From Diphasiastrum complanatum (taxonomy: Eukaryota > Streptophyta > Lycopodiopsida > Lycopodiales > Lycopodiaceae): a stretch of DNA of 64,000 bases. Where the stretch lies: positions 53,695,824-53,759,823 of the forward strand of contig CM055098.1 of NCBI GenBank assembly GCA_029204225.1, given 5' to 3'. The notes beneath the pieces are model-generated. The model saw only the letters and a program-made list of their open reading frames with translations. It had not been told where the DNA came from and did not search any database. Positions 12,900 to 25,124 of this stretch are shown here, piece after piece (positions within the stretch are counted from its first letter, which is position 1; every line of letters begins with the position of its first letter). Position numbers and translations under genes: made by a program.

Positions 12900-15780
12900 G
12901 GGCAAAGGCAAAGCAAAAAGCCCATTTTAGAAAAAGGATGAGCTGAAAGTGATGACCAACCATTAGTTTCATCACCCACTATCGGAAAGGAGGACATATC
13001 CAAGTTGTCATATTACTTTAATGGTAAAATAATGACACTTTGCATTTGAATGACACGAGAAAAAAGGAATGTCATAAACAAGATAATCTTTCAAATGAAG
13101 GTGAGGAGAGTAATCATGAAAATTCTCTCAAATGGAGACAGAGAGATGGCAAAGCATTTGCCTTAATCACTCTGAATATTAAAGACTCTCAAATCAGCCA
13201 TATTTGAGTTGCTCAGAGCACTAAGGATGCATGGGACATTTCTTATCTAGTTTTTGCTCTCTCCATATGTATAGTTCCAATAGCAAATGTCGCAAATCCA
13301 AGCATCCATTTCATATTCTAGCACTCTCAACCATATTTGTAGAAGAGATACAAGGGGATCATTATTCCCTTGACCTACAAACAAGCTCAAGAAACTCATG
13401 GGTTTGGTAATTTACTAAAAAGTTCATCTATATCTCAAATAGATGTGTGGAATTGAAATAATGTAAGTGATAGGTTGCAAGTTGGTCTATATTTCATGTA
13501 GATGTGTGGAATTGAATTAGTGTCAATGCTAGGTGGAAAGTTGAAAGATGAAGCTTGCCACTTCCACCACCTAGGGCTAGGATGAAAGACTTGTTGGCGA
13601 GAAATAAAAAAATTTGGTCATTATGTTGGCAATATCATCATTGCTTAATGTCTCATCACTTTTGATTGACCTCAAGAAACCATATTGCCTTTAGATCCCC
13701 ACCACCTATAATAACCTGTATTTACTAGTTTTGTCTTTGATATATTTGATAATGGCCTTTACATTATTTATGCTACAATATTTGGTCATACAAAATTACT
13801 AATGTGACTATATAGTTGTTAAGATAGGTGACAATATCTTACAATTTGAAACAACATAGACATTTGATCTATATCTTACTTCTTGAATGTTTGTTAGACT
13901 CATGTATTGACAAGGATGACTCAACTTCAATAGGATATAGTGTGAAATTTATTTATAAAGCACGCAATGCAGTCCATGCTAGAAAATTTATTGTTGATTG
14001 ATGTCATGAATGTGTTCTTTTGAATGAGGGTGGTTTTCTGAAGTTGTATCTCTCCAAGTCATAACAATATTAGTTGTCTATTGAGCTCATTAAACAAGAA
14101 AATGGCATATCCTTGTATTTTTTTTATGTATAACATTGGATTTCAAATGTATGGGCCTGATTATGTACATCCATATATAGACACCATGTTTTGGAAGATG
14201 ATGTGCCTAGGTTTCCTTTTTCCATAGCATCTAGGACTCAAATGTGGGTCTTCATGGACATAATAGTCACTCTTTTCCACTTTGGCTATTGTGGGGGAGT
14301 ATATATTCATCTAGTGAGGAATTTTACGGTATCTACTAAGTATAATTGATGAAACACGTGTAGTGAGCATATGCAATTGAAAGATTGAAGTAAGATCTTT
14401 GTCTTTGTCTAGCTTCATGCAAGTTTAATTGTTTGATTTAAGACTTATATTTCATTATTTACTAGAGGCTCCTCCCATGAGTACTATTTGATCTACTTTA
14501 CTTTTGGTCATATATCATTGTCTTTAACTTAATTAACATTATGTACAGTTTGGTTATAATAAAAAGAAATACAAGAAAATTCCCTCTAGTTTTCTTCTAA
14601 ACTAAAATAGCAATTATTAAGTCACTAGTTACTCTAGATACTAGAAAACATTGCTAGGGTACTTTAAGTGATTGGGATCATTAGTGTATAACAATTGACA
14701 TCTCTAAATTTTCAATAAAAGTCAAAACATCAAATTGTCAATTGACTCAATGAATTAAGAAGTAATTGCATAAGCATGTAGAAAATTTCAAAAACTTTGA
14801 CAATTTTGATATTGGTGATAACATCTAAGTATAGTTTTTGGCTAGATACTAAAAAGCAAAAATCATTGTAATTAAGAAATAATAGTTACAACAATAACAA
14901 GAAAATCTTTTGCATTTGCCACATACTTTGGAAAGTTAATGTTCTAGATTGAAACATTACATAAACTCTATATTTTAGTAGAATTTCATAAAACTATGCT
15001 ATCTCATAGTGAACATGTTTGAGGTAATACCTTTGTGCATGATGACCCACCGCTTTTTTTTGCACAAAAGTTCCAAGCATACATAACATTGACAAGTACA
15101 AAAAATCAACTTTTCAAGTTTGAAAAAGTTAATAAGATGATGTTGCATATATAATTTTAATTGTTATTTTTTACACTTAATCTTAATTGAGAGTATCTAG
15201 TACATAATGATTGATTGAAGAGTATAGCACATGTTGTGCACTCAATGAGAGACATGATATTTATTAGCTATGAAATATTTTCTAATGCAATTGCTTGCAT
15301 TTTGTTGCATTACAACTACTAAGTGGATGCAACTAATGGAAGAAAAAAAAAATTTACATCAGATTTTAATGCAGTTTGAAAGGGGTGTCTTTCATCAGAC
15401 AATGAGCATAATCTTATTAGAGTAGATCATCAAAAAAACATATTGAAATAATCAAATGACAACAAAAAAGCCATTAGTTCTATAGTTTTCCAAACTACAA
15501 AGAAGAAAGTGAGCAAGGGAACCACTGAATCCAAGTACTACACTTTTTTCTTGATACATTCACTCAATATACTTTCTAATCTATATTCTAGACTCTTAGG
15601 ATACAATGAAATATAGTGGAGGATGAAAGGAAGGATGATTGTCAAAAGCCAACAAGAGAAATCATTTTCATCAGCAAAGGAAACTATATACCATAAATAG
15701 AGACATTGGCAGAGCGTTGGTAGCATCCATAAAAAAGTACTCACTTTTTTTTTCAATTCATTTATCCATAGAGTCATTGT
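12900..15780. other. AT-rich DNA, nothing recognised
   Basis: No open frame longer than about 80 codons with family resemblance, no LTR boundary and no RNA gene is apparent across this 2.9-kb stretch. Its composition is like that of decayed transposon DNA. Confidence 0.5.
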
Positions 15781-16017
<237 letters not shown>

Positions 16018-16061
16018 TTTGTGGACAAGGACTCCCCTTGAGGTATCATTAATTTTTTCTT

Positions 16062-17551
16062 GTGATTGGAATTGGAAGTGCTTATTCTACTTTTTTTAGA
16101 ATAGTTAAAGAAGCCTTTTCTCAATTGTTGGTGAAGAAAACTTATCTTCCTCATCCATATCGGGTAAGACTAGCAAGAAATTATTATAATGACGGAATGT
16201 TCAAAGTAGTTGGCCAACTACTTCATATAACTCAATTATACAAATCAGAATATGGTGAGCTCAATTACAACGATTGCAATAATATTTTCCTTGATATTGA
16301 AAATGTTCTAAAATACATTATTCGATTCTATAAACTAGACGAACAACAAGTAAATGTAAAGATCATTATAGTAATAAAATTGGATGAATCTGAAATTATC
16401 AAAGGTCAAAAGTTGGATCAAGTGAGTGTCACTTTGATGAAAAAATTAGATACAGATGATCGAACGTTTAGTGTTCAATCAAAAAATCACATATGGTGGT
16501 TGGCGGCATTCCAAGTTTTCTTTTCAATTTTTTATTTTAAGTATCATTATTAACATTGAATAAATTGCCATTTTTTGTTACCATGTCATGCATTACTTGA
16601 CTTTCATGGATATTTTCATGATCAAATTATGGCGAGATTATAAAGAGACATTTGGAGGGTGAGAAATTTACAGTCGAAAACCATGGAAGTTTTCAAATTC
16701 AATGGCACCTTGCAAGGGATTTGAAAACATTGAAATGTATGTATAATGTCTCTCATGGGGAAACGCCAAAACATCCATGTTTTTATTGCATGAAGGATTG
16801 CTACAATATAAATTTGGGACGACCAGAACACGAGAAGCAGAAGATCCAAATTTGAAAAGTGTGTTGTCAATTCCATTAAAAAATGTTAAAGGAAATGTCA
16901 TCATTGAAAGAAGTGAACTCTTCGGAAAAAAAGAAAATTTTTCTAATAAGCCATCAATTGGAGGTGCTAAAGCAAGAATATTCTTATCCAATCACACATT
17001 CAAAGAATCTAGTGTCAGATACGGAATTTGAAAAGAAATTGTTCAAGCCACATGAACACTGGAAGTCAAATGTGGAACAACTTACACATATTCATATGAA
17101 GATATGAGGACTTTGCAAAATCATTGCACAACATTTGTGAAATTTGTACGAGATTGGTGGGGAGAAGATCACGTTCACATTACATGGTACTAATCTATTT
17201 CATTATATGGTACTTATCTCATTCATGATTATGTTTTTTTCTACTGATGTTATTTATTTCAACTCTTGTTTGCAGCACATGTTTCTTCATCATGCAACTT
17301 ATTTTGCAAAGGAATATGGGAGCTTGAGTATCTGGTCATCACAAGGCATGGAAAAATCACATTGGCAAGCAAGAGAAGCATTTCAAAGAGCTACAAATAA
17401 TGGTGGACACAATTCAAAAAACAAATATTTAGCTCAACTTTTTCAGTGGGTTTATAGAAGAGCACAATTTAGATATCAAGCTAAAAATTCGCCAAATGTT
17501 ATGATTTTTTGTAAGGCATTCAAATTCATAACAAAAGAGAGATCCTTGTAA
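16062..17551 (+). pseudogene. Copy A gene 1: transposase-like pseudogene
   Basis: Broken into at least three frame pieces. Piece 1 (16,062-16,530) has IVKEAFSQLL, DIENVLKYIIRFYKL and IKLDESEIIKGQKL, matching copy C residue by residue in conserved blocks. Piece 2 (about 16,640-17,105) has QWHLARDLKTLKCMYNVSHG and KHPCFYC. Piece 3 (about 17,280-17,551) has GSLSIWSSQGMEKSHWQARE. The conserved Asp-bearing LDES and RDLK blocks and the late Glu-bearing block look like a DDE-type transposase, and the HPC[FL]YC pair could bind zinc. The last block recalls the catalytic-Glu segment of RAG1/Transib-like enzymes, but I cannot assign a superfamily. Divergence from copy C is high, so this is a different subfamily. 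The 3' end overlaps copy A gene 2 on the other strand. Confidence 0.65.
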
Positions 17552-19127
17552 TATATCAATAATCTATCACAGAACATTGTTTGATTTTCATCATCATCCT
17601 CTTCAAGATTCAAACGGATGGTATTGTCATGAAGGAATAATTTTCTTTCATATGGATCCAAAAATTCTAAATTTTTCCTTTTGGTCATATCTACGTAACC
17701 CGAATAAAGGGCCATTGGAGATGATCTTTTTGTAGTATCATTGGGAGTATAACCCAATATTTCAATGGACAAATCTCTTTTCACAAAAACTATTTTATAT
17801 GTTCCTCTGGAGTAAGTATGGCCTCCTAAACTAGCAGATAATGACTTGATGGCCATAATGACAGTGGCATCATATGGATTAAAAGATCAATGATATATAC
17901 AAATCTTATTTTCTTGAAATTTTTCAGATAATGAGAAAGAGACATATCCTTTCTCCCATGTGATACACTTCGAAGGCCTCCATGTCTCATACAAAAGGCA
18001 CCTAGTTCAAGAGCATCATGTAAAAGAGTCAAGAAAATAAATTTAGCATGATAGATAACAAAATAACCTCAAACTTCAACATTTGTTTGAAAAAAAAAAA
18101 AACAACACAATATCAATACCAATATACTATCTACTTACCAGATCATTATCATCGTATTCAACGATGTCTTTTCTGCTAATGTCATGTCCTCCAATGGCCT
18201 CTACACTACTTGAGGGGATATATTGAATCTTGGAGGATATTGTTTTTGAAATTCCCAAAATTCCTCCTCAGTAGGCAAAGTTTTTTCATAGGCTTTCGAT
18301 TTTTCAATTATGGCCTTTAATGCCTCCTTGCCAGATTTTCAATTGTCATCTTTATCATAATCTATCTCACTTTCAAGATCATTATAAGTGTAATCAATAA
18401 TGTTAGAAAATGCTGATAAATGTTGTGCAAACATTGAGAGAATTTCATCCTCTCATATATTCAAAACATCTTCTATATCGTTAAAAGAATTATAACTATC
18501 ATTATTTATAAAGTATACGAGAACATCGAGTAGAATTAATGGATTAATGGGAGTTGCAGTTGGAAGCGAGCCAGAGAGGATTATAGAATGAGGGAGAGTT
18601 TGCTCATAATCTGAAGCCATGGATGCTTCGGCTTCAATTCCTATATCAGTATCTACTTCATCTACATCATCTGGAGAAGATGTGGATGCTTCAATTATGG
18701 GAACAACAGAAGATTCAACAGACTCGTCATCTAGAGTTTCTATAGATATATAAAAGACAAATGCCATGCCTTTGATCAGAAGGCGACATTTTCTCTTGTG
18801 GATATCGCAATATATATTTCTCTTAAAATGTTCATGCAAGTTAGTGTACTTTCTATCACGTTTGTGCTTAGAGGATGGTTGAGAATATACAAGGTCATGA
18901 AAATGAACGAAACAAAAACTATCTATATCTCTAACAACCGTAGTAATAATTTGAGAAATATTATCAATAAGAGAAATTAAATTATAATGATTCTCATAAA
19001 CTAGCTTATCGATATCAAAAGGTGCAAAAACAATAGTGGAAAAATACTCCAATTTCTCAGATGGAATGTCACTGCCATTCAAAAAATCTAGAAGTTTGTC
19101 GTATGAGAACCTTGAAGAACTAGCCAT
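17476..19127 (-). pseudogene. Copy A gene 2: MASSS protein, unknown function
   Basis: Starts MASSSRFSYDKLLDFL at 19,127. Conserved with copy C gene 2 in order: N-terminal region with EYF/DYFHS; a CDIHKRKCRLL block (C-rich, at about 18,770-18,810) against CPYCNKKCRLV in copy C; an acidic, Ser-rich middle; EEEFWEFQ; SLSHYLKNF; VIMAIKSLSASLGGH; IVFVKRDL; and a C-terminal LFLHDNTI block followed by Glu/Asp residues. Stops and likely introns interrupt it (18,440, 18,340, 18,020 regions). I recognise no domain. Conservation between two diverged copies suggests it was under selection in the element. It converges with gene 1 and diverges from gene 3. Confidence 0.6.
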
Positions 19128-19887
19128 ATTGTACCTAATATCGGTTCAACGTGCGTGAATGATTCTGGTCGGGGCCCCACCCTTGAACAAGGCACGTGTT
19201 GATTCAATATTCAATTCTAAAGCTTCAACAAGGGCGTGCGCTAAACCGATATTACAGTTCTGCAAATCTACTATCGGTTCAGTGCACCCCATAGATGAAT
19301 GATCAGTTCAGATACTGATGACACATGTCAATTCGATATCGTAGTGGAAAAAGGATCTTGAAATCATGACAATATTAATTTTCCTGATATTTATGGCCTA
19401 TCTCAATCAGTCTCAGCCATACAAGACATGAATTGCAATCTGGGGCCTTAAATGTCATCTAATCATTGTACATGTACCTGGAATGTAATTATTGGTCCAT
19501 AATTAGTCTTTTCAATTAATCATGAGTGCTGACCCACAAACATTTATTAATGATTTGATTTTCAAGATTACAAAAGATTTCGAATTTGATGATCATCGTA
19601 TTCCATACCTCGATATCTACAATGTCCACGAGGGCAATCATTATGGATTATCGCCCTATATAAACACAAACATGATTGTAAAATTTTTTACTTTCAGCAT
19701 TTGACCAGCATGACATCAGTTCAGCGCACCCAACCCGATTGTGATATTTTTGTTCTACACTCCCACGCGTCCATTCGCTATCATCTATTTTTTGACTTTT
19801 CTGTCTGATATCGGTTCGGTGCGCCTGAACTACATTCGTAACTGGGGACCTTTCTACACGCATGTTGATTTGATATTGGGTCTGTGA
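19128..19887. promoter_or_regulatory. Copy A divergent gene 2/gene 3 promoter region
   Basis: This gap separates the minus-strand MASSS gene from the plus-strand H3-like gene. It holds repeated variants of ATATCGGTTCA.[CG]TGC: about 19,137-19,156, 19,242-19,251 (inverted), 19,270-19,287 and 19,804-19,825, plus a weaker one near 19,868. The corresponding region of copy C has its own repeated motif, so repeated sites here appear to be a feature of the family rather than chance. Function is inferred only from position. Confidence 0.45.
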
Positions 19888-20424
19888 ATGGCCTTCATGA
19901 AGCAAACAACACAGATTGATCCTGGAAGTGTCCCAATGCAAGGAGGTTGCCAGGGAAATCTACCACTACTTTCTAGTCCAAGGGGCAGACCACATGATCT
20001 GCCATGGCTGAAGGATATCCGGAGGCTTCAGAAGACAAATAATCTTTTGATTCTGAAAGCTCACATCCAGATATCAATCAGACAGGTAACAAGAAGCCTC
20101 TCTCATAATGTGAGATGGAAAATCATGATAGTTGAAGCTCTGCACATAACTTATGAGGATTTCCAGGTGAAATTCTTTTTAGATTCTATTGTTGCAGCAG
20201 TTCATGCCAAGAGAGTGACTATTATGTCGAAGTATTTCACCATTGTGTTCAGGCTACGGAACACATATGGCAAATTTGTTGAGTACTTCAGACCAGTTCC
20301 ATCCTCTCCTTCAAAACCAGCTGTAGAAATTCAAAATTCTATTCATTTTTTAATGATAATTCATTTAGGAATTATCTATATCACTTCTTGCACCCCCTAC
20401 ACTTGCATTTGTAACTTCTCCTAA
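19888..20424 (+). pseudogene. Copy A gene 3: diverged histone H3/CENH3-like domain
   Basis: Opens MAFMKQTTQIDPGS, resembling the H3 tail start (M-A-x-x-K-Q-T). From about residue 40: PWLKDIRRLQKT, NNLLILKAH, VRWKIMIVEALHITYEDF and AVHAKRVTIMSKYF. These follow the H3 order alphaN, alpha1, loop 1 ending RW (as in CENH3), alpha2, and the loop-2 signature AKRVTIM. The fold is more degenerate than in copies B and C (for example IMSKYF for IMPKDF). After about residue 125 the protein departs from the other copies and ends early, so the linker and protease part are not visible. Probably a decayed member. Confidence 0.7.
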
Positions 20425-20662
20425 ATATGTACAGTATGAACAATTGAAAAATACACATCTTAAATCTCTAGGTCCTACATAGAGTTTTAAGATGACGAAG
20501 ACCAATATAGGTCTTCCTCTTAATAAATTAGATACATGTAAATTAGAAAATAAGGATAACATATTAGGCGACAATGTAGGAGCGGGGCCATTCAATATTG
20601 GATGGAGTTTTTTCAGACCCCAATTTTTATAGAAATTTCATTGTTTCCAATACACTTCATGG

Positions 20663-21229
20663 TTGCATTTGCTTTTTCTGATTTTAAAACCCTGCACGTT
20701 GGTATACTTAAATACGTTTCATGAAGTACATCAGTTGCTACGGTGCTGGGACTTGATGCGCCTGACCAGATGTAGAGAGCTAAGCGAAGATCATTTTCAT
20801 CTTGTCAACATGCTGAATAGCTTGTTGCCATCCCATCACAAGCTTTGTAGTTGATTGTGGAGGTGCATCACTAACACGGCTGTCCTCACTTCATACTTCT
20901 GTTTTAGCTTCTCAAACGCTTCATGGCCACTTTCGCAATCTTCAATCTGCATGAGGATTTTTTCATATATGGAGGATACGATGATCGCCATTGCGTGCTC
21001 ATCCTTCCTTATCCATTGCGCGCTCATCCTTCCTCATCCATTCTTCTCTATTTGAGTCTTCCTCTGGAGGCTTTCGTTTTGTGAGATTGGTCACTAGCCA
21101 TATCCCTTTACCTTTTAGAAGCGTTTTGATTTTAAACTTCCATACACAATAATTTGCACCAACAAGGTCTAAATAACTAACATACCCGAGACATGCCCTC
21201 AAGTATAGCATAACAAAACCAAAATCCAT
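20663..21229 (-). pseudogene. Ty1/copia gag remnant
   Basis: Minus-strand pieces read LVGANYCVWKFKIKTLLKGKGIW, then in another frame DEHAMAIIVSSI, HEAFEKLKQKYE and LHNQLQSL, followed by MATSYSA-like sequence. This is the order of a copia gag (L.G.NY..W...M...L; A...I..S; W..L...Y; L...L..L), with frameshifts. A near-exact 24-base duplication (GCGCTCATCCTTCC at about 20,996 and 21,019) shifts the frame. No zinc knuckle or pol remains; the element was cut or overrun by copy B at 21,324. Confidence 0.65.
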
Positions 21230-21323
21230 TATACAGGCTAATTTTCTACCAATATGGCTACTCGGCTAACCCAAGTAGCCGGCTACGGGATCAATGCTCG
21301 ACTGATATGATGATACATTAGAG

Positions 21324-21350
21324 GAGTTCTCAATATCAAAAAGACCCTTT
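21324..21350 (+). repeat. Left TIR of copy B
   Basis: Begins GAGTTCTCAATATC and ends GACCCTTT. It is the exact reverse complement of 26,801-26,827. The same sequence starts copy C at 28,342. The eight bases before it (CATTAGAG) are also the same in copies B and C. Confidence 0.92.
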
Positions 21351-21840
21351 AAGGAATGCCATGTAGGATATACAAAAATATCAAAATAAATAAAACAATA
21401 TCGTTTATTTGCTTGCCCACACCACTCCCAAGGCCTCCCCAACTCCCAATGATCTAACCACAGTGTCTATAGTCACAGTTAAGAACTGTTAACAGTTTGC
21501 AGTATAACTTGACTAAATTCAAAAATATTCCCTCCATTGGTTACGAAAAGGGCAATATTTTCACTCGATCTAGAATATGACCGCCATCCCCAAATTTGAA
21601 TCAGGAAAAATGCAAAATGTTTACATATGCATTCCTTCCACGAGAATGGAAATATGAGCGGCAACTATCTATTGAAATGAAAAAATGAGCGGCATTTCCA
21701 AATTTGAATCAAGCATACAAGCATGGAGATTGGATTGATTGTACATAGTATATAATATAATCAAAGATGAGTATTTTGTTTTGCTTCATAGAATCTGGTC
21801 ATAGTACTTTGATGCAACTGATTACTCTATTATTTTTTTG

Positions 21841-23040
21841 ATGATGACATTATATCATCTACATGTGGATATCCCTATTGATTTGGCACCTTTGTAGAGA
21901 AGAGGAGGCAAAGGAGTTCAAATATCCGCTGAAGATTGTTCTTGTTACAGGGCAGAAGGAAAGAAAAACGTGGATTTGTGGACAGATGGAACATTATATC
22001 CACAAGATCCAAGCACTTTGACACATCCCACATTCTCTTCAATAACTCATTTAGTTACATGGATATGCAATGGGCATAGTGGATTACTAGGATATTGTGA
22101 AAGATTCCAAAACCATGGAAAACAACTTTATATGAATAAAGTTCACTTTTTAGAAGGTGAGTTAATTCGGATATCCTCTTATTGTCAGAATAGAGATTGT
22201 CATCTCCAAAAGACGTTAGAAGAAAATGAACAACTTAAAAAAAATAATGAATTATTACAGAAGATAGCAATTGATATAAAATCAGAAATAGAGCAAATGC
22301 AATCAGTCTTACAGTCTATTCGTATTGAAAACTTACAATTATTAAAGGATGTAGATTTGGTAAAGAAGAAGGCTGAAAGTAAGAAGCGAAAGCGACAAAG
22401 TTGCAAGGATATTCAAACGCTTTCAAAAGGAGTTTATCGAAATAGAAGGATCTGTGCATTCAAGTAAGCATATTCTAAATTTTGTAAGTTTTTCAATGAC
22501 ATTTGGATTTAATTTTAGCTATGGTGATATTTAGTTAACTATCTGTTTCTTTTGCAGATCTGCATTAGTAGCTCCTCGGAATATTAAAGACAATGCTTCA
22601 CTAGGAATGTCATTGGGCACAATATTGACTTGCAAATCCACTAAGCGTATCATGATGAACAATAGGATTTCAAATGTAAAGTGTAAAATAGCAGAGTCTT
22701 TGATGGTGGACCTTTAAAATATTTTAGATAAGACTATAGTTCAGGGTGCTTGTGATTTTGCAGGTATTAGTAGGGAAGCATATGCAACAATACTTAAACT
22801 AATTAGAGAAGCTTTTAAGCAAGTTCAAATTAGAAAAGTCCCAATTCCTAGGACATATCACTTGAAGAAAGAGAGGGATACATTAAACATAGGTATGCAT
22901 AAGATCACTGGAACTCCATTTCATATTGAGGAGTTGTATGAAACTGATGGAAGATCGATATTCTATAATTCATCAAACAATTTATTTGTTGATCTAAATT
23001 ACTTGCTGAGATCCATCGTCACATTCTATGATATAACCTA
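21841..23040 (+). pseudogene. Copy B gene 1: 5' exons of transposase-like gene
   Basis: Starts MMTLYHLHVDIPIDLAPL, then a TAG at 21,895. It continues in frame with TLTHPTFSSITHLVTWICNG and a coiled-coil segment at about 22,140-22,350 rich in Leu/Glu/Lys heptads (LQKTLEENEQLKKNNELLQK), then a basic cluster KKKAESKKRKR that could be a nuclear localisation signal. Exon 1 ends CAFK at about 22,465 (donor AA|GTAAGC); exon 2 resumes at about 22,559 after TTTTGCAG with SALVAPRNI. A TAA at 22,717 breaks exon 2. The frame then runs KLIREAFKQVQIRK and IGMHKITGT up to YDITYE, where the internal deletion joins it to the 5' part of gene 3. Copy B keeps 82 codons of coiled coil that copy C has lost. Confidence 0.65.
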
Positions 23041-23073
23041 TGAAAGGTGTCCGGTATCACATAGTTCACGCCC

Positions 23074-24801
23074 ATGGATAGGAGAAAGCAGACAAGGAGA
23101 GACTTCTTCTCTCCTAGCTCATCCTCATCCTAGACCTAGAACGCGCAACCGCAGCAGGTGGCTCTCTGAGATACGCAAGTATCAGAGGTCAACAGCTCTG
23201 TTGATCCCAAGAGCTTCATTCTACCGTGCTATCCTGAACATAACAAGAAATGATCTCGGACAACACGTTAGATTCACACCGAGTGCTCTTCAGTGTCTTC
23301 AAGAGGCTGCTGAAGATTATATTAGCCTTTTTTTTGAGGATTCTTTTTTGCTTGCCATCCATACCAAGAGGGTTACCATAATGCCCAAGGATTTTCAGCT
23401 TCTGATGAGAATGAGGGATAGGTACTGTAGGTTACATGTATCTCAGCCTGCTGCTCCTAGACCAACTCTTGTAGATAGGACTCATCTTCCTACGAAGCGT
23501 CCTAGGAAGCAGACAGCCCCCAAGCGTGCTCCTAAGAAAGTGAAGCCTAACCCTTCAGATTCTGTGAAGCCTATCCCAGAATCCATTGTAGATAATGTTG
23601 TTGTTGATAATGCTGTAAATATAGCTACCTCTGTTTTGGATACTCCTATAATTGCTATGGATACTACACATCCACCTCCTCCTCCTCCTCCTCCTCCCAA
23701 TTTCTATACATATATAAATTCGGATGATTATCTTAAATTTGAGAAAGACATATCGGATGCTATAGATACAATTGGTACTCCTTTTTCTTTTAGAATAGAT
23801 GAACTTGATTTTAGTATTAATTTTAGAGTTCTAGATTGCCTGGATCTCAAAGACAGACGGGATTCTATCAGTGATCCTGTGATAGAGTCCGGACTGACAC
23901 TCTTGCAATTTGACATTGCAAGAGATTCATCAAACAAGTTGTTGGTGCTGAGTAACTTTCTGCTCTAGGCCTTCAAGGAGAATAATGACACATGGTCACA
24001 GTGTCTGACAAGTGAATTCACACCAACAACAAAGCATCTGGTCATTCTTTATCATACCAAGTAAGATATATTAAGTGCTTTTTTCTGTTTTATGCATTAC
24101 ATTTTCAATTTAAATAGTTCTCAGAATTGCCGCTAAAGTACTTTCAATCTAATTTTGCAGTGGCCACTGGAGTTTAAACCTGATCTCTATTAAGAAAATT
24201 GTAAATAATATTATTAAATGTTCTTGTGTCAAGATGAATTTGGCAAGAAATATGCATAAGGATGTAGATATATACATTCCATATCTAAGTAAATATATTC
24301 CTACAGATGTTCCCCATTCCGTGGACTGGCAGATCGTTAGCTTGGAGGTAAATTCTGTCTTTCTTAATAGCATTTTGAAATCAGTATTCTAATGAAATAT
24401 TTTCAATCTAATTCATTCTGTTTCATAATTGATTTCTTGTGTGCTGAATTATTTTGCAGTCACCCCAGCAAAATGATTCATTCAACTGTGGGTGGTACAC
24501 ATTGTACAATGCCAAGTTGTTTTTTCAGTGGTTCATCCTTCAACAAGATGTTGATATTTCTAAGGTAATAAATTTTGTTTATTCTTATTTTGAAATCATG
24601 ATTAGTTTTCTATCCCGGTGATGTTATTGGCCATTACTAATACATGAATGTTCTATTTTGCAGTTTACACTTCCTGAGTACACATCAAGCTAGGTGTACA
24701 GATTTAGACAAGAAATTATCCTGAGTATACTGGCTAGGGCAAGGCTTCAGCCTCCCATTATTGATGATGGTGCAAAGGATGATGTAGTTGTACTAAATTA
24801 A
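23074..24801 (+). pseudogene. Copy B gene 3: CENH3-like histone fold joined to Ulp1/C48-like protease
   Basis: The original start is MDRRKQTRRDFFS at 23,074, now out of frame with the fold because of a 25-bp deletion and a 1-bp difference from copy C. The fold (about 23,160-23,430) reads WLSEIRKYQRSTALL, IPRASFYRAILNIT, VRFTPSALQCLQEAAEDY and AIHTKRVTIMPKDFQL: alphaN to alpha3 of H3, with CENH3-type residues (LLIPxASF, LQEAAEDY, KDF) and loop 1 one residue longer than canonical H3. A basic linker KRPRKQTAPKRAPKK, a run of nine prolines and a novel acidic region follow. Exon ends 24,060 (GTAAGA); exons 24,161-24,347, 24,460-24,564 and 24,664-24,801 encode NGHWSLNLISI, then SPQQNDSFNCGWYTLY. 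His and Cys are 70 residues apart with a Gln before Cys, as in Ulp1/SENP C48 peptidases. The expected Asp about 17 residues after His is not evident. Stops at 23,966 and 24,691 kill this copy. Confidence 0.82.
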
Positions 24802-25124
24802 GATAGAAAAAATATAGATAGCATAGAACAAAAATACATGTATAGACTTCATAGAAAAATATACATTGATATATCATATGTTGCTCCAGTTTATGAATTT
24901 GGGAGCACAAAATACATGTATAGATGCCCAACTTGGGCTTTCATTTATTGAATGAAAGGGTGTATACACAGATTTTTACTAAAGTTTATTTGAAACTATT
25001 GTTCTCCCACAATGGTGATTGTTGTAGGTAGATCTTTGTAGCACATTATCAGCTCCTGTCTTTTTCGCATCTGTGACATGGCAAATATTAGTGAATGTGC
25101 AATTGTAAATGATGACATTTTCTA

